Positions 16,221 to 24,908 of a DNA stretch of 64,000 nt are shown here, piece by piece; positions within the stretch are counted from its first letter, which is position 1; every line of letters begins with the position of its first letter. Location: the NCBI GenBank assembly GCA_963775295.1, contig CAVZIK010000006.1, forward strand, positions 310,001 to 374,000. The letters run 5' to 3'. Source of the DNA: JAMDEO01 sp963775295. Its GTDB lineage: Bacteria; Actinomycetota; Thermoleophilia; RBG-16-64-13. A program made the position numbers and the translations under genes. The notes under the pieces were generated by a model. The model saw nothing but the letters and a program-made list of their open reading frames with translations. It was not told the DNA's origin and did not search any database.

Positions 16221-17309
16221 CTACTTGATCAGTGCGTCCAGGTCGTCCTTACTTTCAATGACCGGGACCTTGATGGTACCGGCGATGATACCTTCACTTG
16301 CCCTCTGGACCTCGGTCCACACGTCGGCAGGGATGTTCTTGCTCTGGAGAAGCTTGATCCCGCCGTTCTTGAGGTCGATGGACAATGGCTTGGTTCCATA
16401 CGTGCCGGCGTCGATCTGGGCCGCCGCTTGGCGGAGGACCGGCATGTAGTCCCACACGACCGACGTCAGCAGGATGTTCTTCTTGTCCAGCGAGGTCTTG
16501 TCGCCGATGACGTCGATGAACCATACCTTGTCGGCCCCGGCGGGAGGCGTGGCGGTCTCCACGGATTGGATCATGCCGAACGTGGATCCGTCCCCCATTC
16601 CGAAGACGATGTCCGCCCCGGCGGCGATGACAAGGTCGGCTGCACGTTTGCCCGCGGGAGCGTCCGCATAAGCGGCCTGTCCGGCCTGGGCCAACTGGAC
16701 GTTGATGTCGGGCCTGGCAGCCTTCGCGCCAGTGATGAAGCCGCCAGCCATCTTGTCCCAGTTCAGATCGTCCGCCGAGACCACGACTCCCAAGGTCCCC
16801 GTCTTGGTCATCCTGGCCGCGACCAGACCCGCCAGATACGCGCCTTCCTGGGCGTCCGTCTCGAAGTCGGTGCACAGCCCCGGGATCAGCCCCTTCTGGA
16901 GAGCGTCAATAACCAGTGTCTTCGTGTTGGTCTCCTGAGCGAGTTGCGGACCCACGGTGTTGTAGCCGCTGGCCCATAGAATGATCCAATCGGCCTTGTT
17001 CGCCACCAGTTGCCTGTAGATGGGGGCTATGTCGCCGTACCCAGCCCCGTCGGACACCTCGATCCCGGCCCCCAGTTCCGAAGCGATTGCCTTGGCGGAC
17101 TCGACTCCCTGTTGGTTCCAGCCGAAATCGTTGCCCTTCTCCGGAGCGATGATCGCGATCTTCTTGATGATGCCCCGAGCCGTCATGCTGGTGGTAGTCT
17201 CGCCACCACTTCCCCCTCCGCACCCCGCGATAACTATGGCAACGGACAGCGCAAGACCTCCGAGCGCCATCATCAACGGATTCCTCACGACGGATCGCGT
17301 CGAACTCAC
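16221..17309 (-). CDS. BMP-family nucleoside-binding lipoprotein
   Basis: GTG 17309 is preferred: it overlaps the mqnC stop as GTGA and sits 10 bases after GGAGG; ATG 17318 is only 1 base from that site. The 362-residue product has a lipoprotein signal (hydrophobic stretch, then VIAGC, Cys near 29) and the BMP fold: IAIIAPEKGNDFGWNQQGVES, then IILWASGYN, TDAQEGAYLAGLVAARMTKTG and MGDGSTFGM. BMP proteins bind nucleosides for import. It is translationally coupled to mqnC, which links the transporter to menaquinone synthesis. Confidence 0.88.
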   Translation of the reverse strand: MSSTRSVVRNPLMMALGGLALSVAIVIAGCGGGSGGETTTSMTARGIIKKIAIIAPEKGNDFGWNQQGVESAKAIASELGAGIEVSDGAGYGDIAPIYRQLVANKADWIILWASGYNTVGPQLAQETNTKTLVIDALQKGLIPGLCTDFETDAQEGAYLAGLVAARMTKTGTLGVVVSADDLNWDKMAGGFITGAKAARPDINVQLAQAGQAAYADAPAGKRAADLVIAAGADIVFGMGDGSTFGMIQSVETATPPAGADKVWFIDVIGDKTSLDKKNILLTSVVWDYMPVLRQAAAQIDAGTYGTKPLSIDLKNGGIKLLQSKNIPADVWTEVQRASEGIIAGTIKVPVIESKDDLDALIK

Positions 17310-18391
17310 GAGACGCATTCCTCCCCGAGGCGCGGCGGCTCGCCCGGGCCCTCGTCTTCGAACTTCCTCACCAGAGAGTAATCGGTGCGACGCTGAGCCG
17401 GAACGAAGCCGGCCCTGCGGATGGCGTCGACCAGATCGTCGCGATTCACCTGCACCCGGAGACCGGTCGCGGCGACTACGTTCTCCTCGATCATCGTGCT
17501 CCCGATGTCATCGGCGCCGAAGCGTAGTGCCACCTGCCCGATCTTGAGACCCTGCGTCACCCAAGAGGCCTGGATGTGCGGAATGTTGTCCAGATACAGC
17601 CGCGACACGGCCAGCGTGATGAGATAGTCGACGCCGGTGGCCTGCGCGATCTGTCCCTCCAACTCGGTGTGCCTCGACTGGAAGCTCCAGGGAATGAAGG
17701 CCCGGAACCCGCCGGTCTCTTCCTGCAGATCGCGGATGGCCCTCATGTGGGCAACCCTGTCCTCCAAGGTCTCCACACTGCCGAACATCATGGTCGCGGT
17801 CCCGGGCATGCCTTGCCTGTGGGCTTCGCGCATGACGTCCAGCCAAGCCTTGGTGTTCGCCTTCCCCGGAGCGACTTGTTTTCGAACTCGATCGACGAGG
17901 ATCTCAGCTCCGCCGCCGGGCAGAGAATCCAGGCCCGCCTCCTTCAGCCGTTTGATCGTCGCAGCGACGGAAAGCCCGCTCACCTTGGCGATGTGGACGA
18001 TCTCCGGCGGCGAGAGGGAGTGGATGGTGATATCGAACCGCTCCTTGATCGAGCGGAACAGATCCTCGAACCAGGCGATGTCGAGTTCGGGATGGAGCCC
18101 TCCCTGCATCAGCACCGCCGTCCCGCCCAGATCGAGCATCTCCTGGATCTTCTCGAAGATGACGTCTTTGGTAAGGACGAAGGCCTCGGGGGCACCCGGC
18201 TTACAGTGGAACGCGCAGAAACGGCACCCGGAGGTGCAGACGTTCGTGTAATTGATGTTGCGATCGATGACGAAGGTTGCCATCTCGCTGGGGACCAGCG
18301 TCTCCCGAACCGCATGGGCCCGAGCGCCGACATCCAACAGGTCGCGCGAGCGGAGCATCTCCAGTGCTTCGCTGTCAGTGAGGCGCCTCAC
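17306..18391 (-). CDS. mqnC: cyclic dehypoxanthinyl futalosine synthase MqnC
   Basis: A 361-residue radical-SAM enzyme. The cluster motif is CTSGCRFCAF (about residue 52), preceded by the family phrase DRNINYTNVC. GGLHPELDIAW and SLPGGGAEILVDRVRKQ are typical of the MqnC/MqnE/CofH group. It cyclises dehypoxanthine futalosine in the futalosine route to menaquinone. Assignment to MqnC rather than CofH rests on the adjacent mqnA and mqnE. It starts 15 bases after mqnA. Confidence 0.9.
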   Translation of the reverse strand: MRRLTDSEALEMLRSRDLLDVGARAHAVRETLVPSEMATFVIDRNINYTNVCTSGCRFCAFHCKPGAPEAFVLTKDVIFEKIQEMLDLGGTAVLMQGGLHPELDIAWFEDLFRSIKERFDITIHSLSPPEIVHIAKVSGLSVAATIKRLKEAGLDSLPGGGAEILVDRVRKQVAPGKANTKAWLDVMREAHRQGMPGTATMMFGSVETLEDRVAHMRAIRDLQEETGGFRAFIPWSFQSRHTELEGQIAQATGVDYLITLAVSRLYLDNIPHIQASWVTQGLKIGQVALRFGADDIGSTMIEENVVAATGLRVQVNRDDLVDAIRRAGFVPAQRRTDYSLVRKFEDEGPGEPPRLGEECVS

Positions 18392-18406
18392 CGAGTCACC
18401 GCAGAC

Positions 18407-19273
18407 TCATCCGGCCGCGACCTCGTCTATAAAACGGAAGTCCGGCACTTCCTCCAGTTCGCCGGCTTCGTGCGCCAACTCGTAGAAACGACGAAGCCCA
18501 TCCCGGTACAGCGGAGGAAAATCGTAGCGCAGGATGGCGAAATACCGGGCCAGCCCCTTCCGGTCGAGGCGAGATCGACCGACGGCGCCCTCCACCACCT
18601 CCGCGTGATGTTCGCGACCGTAGTCCATGCACTTCACCAGTTCGTCCTCAACGGCGAGTAATTGCGCCAGGTTAGATCGAGCGAAATCCTCGCGAGCCGC
18701 CCAGACGGCATAGACCATAGGCAGACCGGTCCATTCCTGCCACATCTCGCCCAGGTCGTGGCATGTGGCGTCCGCTTCGGGGAAATACAACGCGTCGAGG
18801 CCTTGGTCGCCTATGAGAAGGACCGCGTCGTTATGTGACAGAGCCTCAGCCGTCGTTCCGCCCAGGTCCGAGTAGAGCACGTCGCGGCCGAAGCGCAACT
18901 TCAGGATTGTTTTCAGAAGCGCGACAGAGGTGGCGCTCTGGGTGCTGAGGGCCACAGTCTCGATCTGCTCGAACGGCTTGCGTGTCACCAGTTGAATACT
19001 GTCGACGGCCCCGAAGGAGGAGATACTAAGGTGGCGCGACAGCAGCAGTTGCCGATGATTTCGAGCATACGCGATCGAACTGATGGGGCCTATGTCGATG
19101 AGCCCTCCAACGAGCATGCGGTTGAGTTCGGTGGGCACGCCGGGCACCAGCTCCAACTCCGTCCCGCCCCATTGGTCGCCCAGTCGGCCCCGGGAGAGAG
19201 TCCCCCGCCTATCCAGTCCATGGTAGAACGGGTAGCAGTTGAGAAAGCCTATGTGTCCCACGCGAACCGTCAT
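18407..19273 (-). CDS. mqnA: chorismate dehydratase MqnA
   Basis: A 288-residue protein of the MqnA/MqnD periplasmic-binding-like fold, cytosolic here because there is no signal peptide. The start VRVGHIGFLNCYPFYHGLD is the family hallmark, followed by ELVPGVPTELNRML and IGPISSIAYARN. MqnA dehydrates chorismate to 3-enolpyruvylbenzoate, the first committed step of the futalosine route. Its ATG overlaps the mqnE stop by 4 bases. Confidence 0.92.
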   Translation of the reverse strand: MTVRVGHIGFLNCYPFYHGLDRRGTLSRGRLGDQWGGTELELVPGVPTELNRMLVGGLIDIGPISSIAYARNHRQLLLSRHLSISSFGAVDSIQLVTRKPFEQIETVALSTQSATSVALLKTILKLRFGRDVLYSDLGGTTAEALSHNDAVLLIGDQGLDALYFPEADATCHDLGEMWQEWTGLPMVYAVWAAREDFARSNLAQLLAVEDELVKCMDYGREHHAEVVEGAVGRSRLDRKGLARYFAILRYDFPPLYRDGLRRFYELAHEAGELEEVPDFRFIDEVAAG

Positions 19274-20379
19274 CGCTCGGGTCCTTCGAAGCGCCGCACT
19301 ACCTGATACAGAGCGTCTCGTTCCACCGGTGTGCGACCGGCGTCTCGAATCACCCGGATGAGTTCGTCCTTCGCGACCGCCTGGCCGAAGGCGGCCCCAG
19401 ACATGAGGGAGATCACCTCTTCGACTACGGTGCCGTCCAGGTCGTTAGCTCCGAAGAAGAGGGCGATCTGAGCCAGCTTCAAGCCCGTCATCACCCAGTA
19501 GGTCTTGATATGGGCGAAGTTGTCGAGCAACATCCGGGCGATGGCCAAGGTCTTGAGATCGTCGGTACCGGCCGTCGCCGGCAGGTGCGACAGGCCGGTG
19601 TTTGTCGGCTGGAAAGCCAAGGCGATGAAGGCCTGGAACCCGCCGCTGGTATCCTGCGCCGCCCGGAGTCGCAGCAGGTGGTCGACCCGGTCCTCGTAGT
19701 TCTCCACGTGGCCGTACAGCATGGTGGCGTTGGTCTTCAGGCCCAGTCGGTGAGCCAATTGATGCACTGCGAGCCACCTCTCCCCCGAAATCTTCTCAGG
19801 GCACACTTCTTGCCGAACCCGACCGTTCAGGATCTCGGCGCCGCCGCCCGGCAGACTATCGAGGCCGGCCGCTCTCAAGTCGGTCAAGATCTCGGCGACT
19901 TCGGCGCCTTGCATCTCGGAAAAATGGACCACTTCCGAAGCCGTAAACGCCTTGATGTGCACCGTTGGCGACAGGGAGCGGACTCCCGACACCATGGCCC
20001 TTATGGCTTCGAACGGAAGAGTGGGATGCTCCCCGCCCACGATATGGATCTCCGTTGCCCCCTGCTCGATCGCCTCGGCGGCCTTGGCAACGACTTCTTG
20101 CACCGTGAGGGTGTAAGCCCCCGGTTCGCCCTCCCGCCGGGAGAACGCGCAGAAGCGGCAGCGATTCCGGCAGACATTGGTGTAGTTGATGTGGCGGTTG
20201 ACCACGAAGAATACGTCGTCGCCCACACTGGCCCGGCGGACACGATCCGCCATCCGACCGACCCGCAGCAGATCATCGGATTCGAACAGCGCGAGACCAT
20301 CGCCGGCAGAAAGACGCTCACTCCGAGCAAGTTTCTCTTCGACGACGGCAAGAGGATCGAGGCGGTTGCTGGCGGGCAT
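19270..20379 (-). CDS. mqnE: aminodeoxyfutalosine synthase MqnE
   Basis: A 369-residue radical-SAM enzyme with cluster motif CRNRCRFCAFSR (about residue 71) after the phrase NRHINYTNVC. Other landmarks are EIHIVGGEHPTLPFE, SLPGGGAEILNGRVRQEVCP and MLYGHVENYEDRVDHLL. It joins 3-enolpyruvylbenzoate with SAM to make aminodeoxyfutalosine. It is the first gene of mqnE-mqnA-mqnC; 144 bases separate it from menG upstream. MqnE is preferred over MqnC because the paralogue at 17306 fits MqnC better. Confidence 0.9.
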   Translation of the reverse strand: MPASNRLDPLAVVEEKLARSERLSAGDGLALFESDDLLRVGRMADRVRRASVGDDVFFVVNRHINYTNVCRNRCRFCAFSRREGEPGAYTLTVQEVVAKAAEAIEQGATEIHIVGGEHPTLPFEAIRAMVSGVRSLSPTVHIKAFTASEVVHFSEMQGAEVAEILTDLRAAGLDSLPGGGAEILNGRVRQEVCPEKISGERWLAVHQLAHRLGLKTNATMLYGHVENYEDRVDHLLRLRAAQDTSGGFQAFIALAFQPTNTGLSHLPATAGTDDLKTLAIARMLLDNFAHIKTYWVMTGLKLAQIALFFGANDLDGTVVEEVISLMSGAAFGQAVAKDELIRVIRDAGRTPVERDALYQVVRRFEGPER

Positions 20380-20523
20380 GGCCCGGAGTCTAGCACAACG
20401 GGGCTCCCGTCCGGATTGGCGGCTGCCGAACGTGTCTCGGATCGACCGTGGCTTGCAGCGATGTTTCGCGGATGCGCGCCCGGCCCCGCAGTTCGAGTCG
20501 AGCTGGGATAGGCCCGACTTGCC
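20380..20523. other. intergenic gap between menG and mqnE
   Basis: A 144-base stretch on the coding strand side between two menaquinone gene blocks. I see no convincing gene, terminator hairpin or clear promoter hexamers, so it may hold a weak internal promoter or simply be leader sequence. Confidence 0.3.
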
Positions 20524-21234
20524 CTACACCAACGCGTGATGTACGGCGATAATCCCTCCGGCCAGGATCTCGTAGCGAACGTTCCGCAAGCCGGCCTCCT
20601 GCATCAGCGCCCTGAGGTCTTCGGGTGGAGGAAAACGCCTAACCGAAGCCGGCAAATAACTGTATGCGAACTCGTCCCGCGCTGCCAGTCTGCCCAGCAC
20701 CGGCACCGCGTGATCGAACCAGAGCTCGTAGAACTGCTTGAACACGGGGATGCGAGGTTGCGTAATCTCGAGGCACACGACCTTCCCTCCGGGCCGGCAG
20801 ACCCGCCGCATCTCGCTGAACGCCCGCACGATGTCGGGCACATTGCGGATGCCGAAACCTACTGTACTGGCGTCGAAACCTCCGTCCGGGAAGGGCAGTT
20901 CCAGCACATCTTCGTGGAGAAACTCCACGAAGAGTTGATTGCGGCCGCACTTCTCCCGGGCGACGTCCAGCATGCCCTCCGACACGTCCACTCCGACCAC
21001 CCGGCCCTCGGGGCCCAGGGCGCGCTTCAGGGCGAAAGCGAAATCTCCGGTGCCGCAACACACGTCGAGAGCTGAGTCTCCGCGGCAGACTTGGGCCAAT
21101 AACACCCCTAATTCACGCCAGCGATGGTGCAGCCCGGCGGTCATGAGGTCGTTCAGCCGGTCGTAGGAGCCGGCAATACCGTCGAACATCTGTCGGACCT
21201 TTCCGGGCTCGGGCGTGGCATCGAATCCGCTCAT
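20524..21234 (-). CDS. menG: demethylmenaquinone methyltransferase MenG/UbiE
   Basis: A 236-residue SAM-dependent methyltransferase. Motifs are VRQMFDGIAGSYDRLNDLMT at the N-terminus, the SAM-binding ALDVCCGTGDFAFAL near 55, GVDVSEGMLDVA near 80, and GFGIRNVPDIVRAFSEMRRV, a UbiE hallmark, near 125. It methylates demethylmenaquinone, the last step of menaquinone synthesis. Its ATG overlaps the mqnP stop. Confidence 0.92.
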   Translation of the reverse strand: MSGFDATPEPGKVRQMFDGIAGSYDRLNDLMTAGLHHRWRELGVLLAQVCRGDSALDVCCGTGDFAFALKRALGPEGRVVGVDVSEGMLDVAREKCGRNQLFVEFLHEDVLELPFPDGGFDASTVGFGIRNVPDIVRAFSEMRRVCRPGGKVVCLEITQPRIPVFKQFYELWFDHAVPVLGRLAARDEFAYSYLPASVRRFPPPEDLRALMQEAGLRNVRYEILAGGIIAVHHALV

Positions 21235-22148
21235 GGAACGTACAGGCTGACGGTGGTGAAGAACAGATAGACCACACTGATGATGCCGTTCATGGTCATG
21301 AAAGCCACTCCTACCTTCGCCAGATCGGCCTTACGCATCATCCAGTTCTCATAGAACAGAAGCACGGCGCAGATGCCAACTCCGACGAAGTACAGAGCAC
21401 CGGCGTCAACCAGATACCCCACCGCGGCGAGCAAAGCCATGGCCAAGAGGTGGAACCAACGAGTCGTCCAGAGCGCGGCCGCGTTCCCGAAATCAGCTGG
21501 GATAGAGTGAAGCCCCTGCTCTCGGTCGACATCGACGTCCATGAACGCGTAGATAATGTCGAAACCGGCGATCCATAGAGCCGCGCCCAGCCCTAGCACA
21601 AACGGTTGCCACGTCACCCGTCCGGTGATGGCCACCCAAGCCCCGATCGGCCCCAGACCATCTATAAGCCCCAACAGAAGGTGGCACAGCCAAGTCCAGC
21701 GCTTGGTATACGGGTAGATGACCATGGGAATCACGACCAGCGGCCACAAATAGCGGGTAACGACCGGAAGATTGAAGGTCGCCGCGACCAGGATCGCCAG
21801 GGACAACACCGCGAAGAACCACACCTGCAGTCGGCTGAGCACTCCGGATGGAATCTCGCGAGAAGCGGTGCGAGGGTTGAGCGCGTCTATGCGAGCATCG
21901 ATGAGGCGGTTGAGGGACATCCCCAGACTGCGGGCAGACACCATCGCCACGGTGATCCAGAACATACGCCAGAACCCTGGAACAGTGCCCGCGGCCAGAA
22001 AGGCTCCCGCGTAAGCAAAGGGAAGAGCGAAGATGGAGTGTTCGAATTTGATCAGGCGCCCGAAACGGATGAAATAATCCAGTGTGCCTTGAACGGCTCT
22101 GACCAGGGCGGAGCCCGATCGGGCCGCCGGGGGGTTAATGGTTTTCAC
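21231..22148 (-). CDS. mqnP: prenyltransferase MqnP (UbiA family)
   Basis: GTG 22148, after AGGGA and just past the mqnL stop, is the preferred start; an earlier ATG at 22181 would overlap mqnL by 29 bases. The 305-residue integral membrane protein has the UbiA Asp-rich motifs: NRLIDARIDALNPRT near residue 70 and DVDVDREQGLHSIP near 185. It prenylates the dihydroxynaphthoate-type precursor in the futalosine route. Its neighbours mqnL and menG favour MqnP over 4-hydroxybenzoate prenyltransferase. Confidence 0.87.
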   Translation of the reverse strand: MKTINPPAARSGSALVRAVQGTLDYFIRFGRLIKFEHSIFALPFAYAGAFLAAGTVPGFWRMFWITVAMVSARSLGMSLNRLIDARIDALNPRTASREIPSGVLSRLQVWFFAVLSLAILVAATFNLPVVTRYLWPLVVIPMVIYPYTKRWTWLCHLLLGLIDGLGPIGAWVAITGRVTWQPFVLGLGAALWIAGFDIIYAFMDVDVDREQGLHSIPADFGNAAALWTTRWFHLLAMALLAAVGYLVDAGALYFVGVGICAVLLFYENWMMRKADLAKVGVAFMTMNGIISVVYLFFTTVSLYVP

Positions 22149-22152
22149 CGTG

Positions 22153-23610
22153 CTAATCCCTCGGCGCGTGGGCCGAGCCACCTAGCCCGAGCCGCGGCCA
22201 CATTTCCGTCACCCTGGCCTTGACCTCTGCCGACATCTCCACGTCGGGCGGCCATTCACGCTGGTGACCTTCATCCGGACCTTTCTTGGTGGCATCGATG
22301 CCAAGTTTGGCTCCCCAGTGCGGGTTCGGCGAAGAGTGGTCCAGAGCATCCAGAGGGCCTTCGGTCACGACGACGTCGCGCTTCCAGTCGACGTTGTTGA
22401 ACACTCGCCAGGCTACCTGGGCGTAGTCGTGAACATTCACGCCCTCGTCCAGCACGACGATGCATTTGCAGAACTGCATCTGCCCCGCCCCCCAAAGGGC
22501 GTGCATGACCTTGCGTGCGTGCATGGGGTAGCGCTTGCGAACCGACACCAGCGCGCAGTTGTGGAAGCCGCCTTCTTTGGGCAGATCCATATCTACGAGC
22601 TCCGGCAAGGTCATCTGCATCAGCGGCAGGAACAGCTTCTCCGTAGCCTTGCCCAAATACGTATCCTCCATGGGAGCCTGGCCCACGATCGTCGTGGAGT
22701 AGATGGGATCGCGACGGTGCGTCAGAGCCGTGAGATGAAAGACGGGGTAGAGATCGGCCAGAGAGTAGTAGCCGGTGTGATCTCCAAAAGGGCCTTCCAT
22801 CCGCAGTTCGTCCAGATCCAGGTACCCCTCCAGAACGAACTCGCTGTAAGCCGGTACCTGGATGTCCACGGTCTGGCATTGGGCAAGGTCTACGGCTTCG
22901 TCGCGTAGGAAGCCGGCGAACAGCATTTCGTCGATCATGCTGGGCACAGGAGCCGTTGCCGCGTATGTGATGGCAGGATCGGTACCGATGGCCACGGCCA
23001 CTTCGAGCGGCCCCCTCGCTTCGTGATAATGCTCGGCCGCGTCCTTGTGGAGGTGCCAGTGCATCCCGGTGGTGCGTTTGTCGTATACCTGCATGCGGTA
23101 CATGCCAACGTTGCGCCGACCGGTAACGGGATGGCGCGTGAATACCAGTGGCAGCGTGATGTACCGGCCACCGTCGAGCGGCCAGCACTTCAGAATCGGC
23201 AACGCCTCTAGGTCGACGGCATCGCCGGTGAGTACGATCTCCTGGCAGGGAGCGCGCGTAACAACTCTCGGTTGGAGCGCGGCCAGGTCCTTGAGCCGAG
23301 CCAGAGCTTTCAATTTCTCCCAGGCGCTCCCGGGAAGATCCATTGCCACAAGCCCGCGAACCCGGGCCGCGAGATCGTCGTAGGAACGGGCCCGGAGAGC
23401 GGCGCAGATTCGCTCGTCGCTTCCGAACTGGTTGATGAGGACGGGGAACGAGCTGCCTTTGGGCTGGGTGAAGAGCAGCGCGGGGCCCCCGGCCTTGCCC
23501 ACCCGGTCGGCGATCTCGGCGATCTCCAGAATCGGATCGACCGGCGTGTCGATCACGGCAAGTTGGCGCTTGTCGCGGAGCAACCTGATGAAGTCGCGAA
23601 GGTCTTTCAC
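22153..23610 (-). CDS. mqnL: UbiD-family decarboxylase MqnL
   Basis: A 485-residue UbiD-fold decarboxylase of normal length. Landmarks include the N-terminal DLRDFIRLLRDKRQL, the GMYRMQVYDKRTTGMHWHLHKDAA segment that binds prenylated FMN and metal near residue 170, and FGDHTGYYSLADLYPVFHLTAL (part of the catalytic E-R-E region) near 285. Such enzymes need prenyl-FMN made by a UbiX homologue, which is not in the window. It removes the carboxyl group of the prenylated intermediate. It starts 16 bases after the glycosyltransferase gene. Confidence 0.87.
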   Translation of the reverse strand: MKDLRDFIRLLRDKRQLAVIDTPVDPILEIAEIADRVGKAGGPALLFTQPKGSSFPVLINQFGSDERICAALRARSYDDLAARVRGLVAMDLPGSAWEKLKALARLKDLAALQPRVVTRAPCQEIVLTGDAVDLEALPILKCWPLDGGRYITLPLVFTRHPVTGRRNVGMYRMQVYDKRTTGMHWHLHKDAAEHYHEARGPLEVAVAIGTDPAITYAATAPVPSMIDEMLFAGFLRDEAVDLAQCQTVDIQVPAYSEFVLEGYLDLDELRMEGPFGDHTGYYSLADLYPVFHLTALTHRRDPIYSTTIVGQAPMEDTYLGKATEKLFLPLMQMTLPELVDMDLPKEGGFHNCALVSVRKRYPMHARKVMHALWGAGQMQFCKCIVVLDEGVNVHDYAQVAWRVFNNVDWKRDVVVTEGPLDALDHSSPNPHWGAKLGIDATKKGPDEGHQREWPPDVEMSAEVKARVTEMWPRLGLGGSAHAPRD

Positions 23611-23626
23611 GTGAAAATCGGGGCGC

Positions 23627-24748
23627 CTAGCGCGCCGGACCGCGAGGGCCCTCGTCGAAAACGCTGCGATAAACCGCCAGAGTCTCGGCGGCGGCTCTTC
23701 TCCAGGGAAAGAGCCCCGATTGCTTGAGCCCTTCCTCGCGGAGGGTCTCGTAGAGGTCGCCGTCGGTCAGCAGGCGGATCACGCCGTCTTCCAGACTCTC
23801 GAGCGAGGTCGGGTTGAACAGCAGAGCGGCCGGGCCGGTCACTTCGGGAAGCGAGGACGAGTTCGAGACCACGCAGGGCGTGCCACACGCCATGGCCTCC
23901 AGAGGGGGCAGGCCGAAGCCTTCGTAGAGAGATGGGAATACAAAGAGGGTGGCCGCAGAGTAGACGGCGGCAAGATCATCGTCTCGGATGAACCCAGGAA
24001 ACAGAACCACCGATTCCAAATTTCGCCGTCCTACCTCCTCACGGAGGGCTTTGAATTCACCGCTTTGAGAGCCCGCCAACACCAGGGCGGGTATGTCCGC
24101 CAGCCTGCTCCGCAAACGCGCCCACGCCTGGATGAGAAAGGACAAGTTCTTTTCCGGGCGGAAATCACCCACCCAGAAGACGAACTTCTCCGGAAGCGAA
24201 TAGCGATGACGAACTGCGGCCAGTAGAGTCGCGTCGGTTCTCGGATAGAACTCAGAGGAGACGCCGTTATGAATCACGCGCACCTTGGCCGGCTCCACCC
24301 GCGAATAGGCGCTCAGCGCGGACCGAGAAATCCGAGAGACCGTTATTATCCGCTGGGCATTATCGAGCGTGTCCGCTAACTGCCGCTTGTAGCGCATGCG
24401 CAGCATCGGGCTCAGGCTCCGCGGATACAGGAGCGGTGTCACGTCGTGGATGGTGGCGACCAGTGGCACCGGTGACGGAGTGGGGGCCCACGGACTCGGC
24501 ACGTGAAGGATGTCGACCCCGGACTCCTCGACGAGATGACGGAACGCCGAGCGGCTGCGTCGGGCCAGTGGATCCATGTTTGCCGAGACCAGCGTGAAGG
24601 AATCCACAGGAGGGATGGCCCCTTTCTCCTCGTCTTGGCAGAAGACGACAAATTCCATACCGGTATTGGCAAAATGAAGCAACAGGTTCTTCGAATACGT
24701 GCCAATGCCTCGATACCGTATCGCCCTGGCGTCGAATCCAATCTTCAC
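23627..24748 (-). CDS. GT4-family glycosyltransferase
   Basis: A 373-residue GT-B glycosyltransferase. The N-domain begins KIGFDARAIRYRGIGTYSKNL and has ATIHDVTPLLYPRSLSP near 115; the C-domain has VFWVGDFRPEKNL near 195 and the catalytic EX7E region SLYEGFGLPPLEAMACG near 275. Mannosyl- or glucosyltransferases of this type work on cell-surface glycans at the membrane face. GGAGG lies 10 bases before the ATG. Only 16 bases separate it from mqnL, but a role in quinone synthesis is not expected. Confidence 0.85.
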   Translation of the reverse strand: MKIGFDARAIRYRGIGTYSKNLLLHFANTGMEFVVFCQDEEKGAIPPVDSFTLVSANMDPLARRSRSAFRHLVEESGVDILHVPSPWAPTPSPVPLVATIHDVTPLLYPRSLSPMLRMRYKRQLADTLDNAQRIITVSRISRSALSAYSRVEPAKVRVIHNGVSSEFYPRTDATLLAAVRHRYSLPEKFVFWVGDFRPEKNLSFLIQAWARLRSRLADIPALVLAGSQSGEFKALREEVGRRNLESVVLFPGFIRDDDLAAVYSAATLFVFPSLYEGFGLPPLEAMACGTPCVVSNSSSLPEVTGPAALLFNPTSLESLEDGVIRLLTDGDLYETLREEGLKQSGLFPWRRAAAETLAVYRSVFDEGPRGPAR

Positions 24749-24840
24749 GCAGCCTCCAAAGGCCAGTATCCAGGAATTCGTACAGCGCTCAACTTATACC
24801 CGAGCCTTACCGAAATAGTAACAGAGGGCTCGAGAGCTGC

Positions 24841-24868
24841 TTGCACCTTTAGTCTTCGAGATTATAAT
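24841..24868 (+). promoter_or_regulatory. sigma-70-like promoter of the diguanylate cyclase gene
   Basis: TTGCAC (24841-24846), a 16-base spacer and a perfect TATAAT (24863-24868). The predicted transcript begins near 24875, after the ATG at 24873, which argues for the downstream TTG start at 24909. Confidence 0.55.
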
Positions 24869-24908
24869 GTGAGTGCACAATTGCTTTCTGAGCGAAGAGG
24901 TTAGACCC

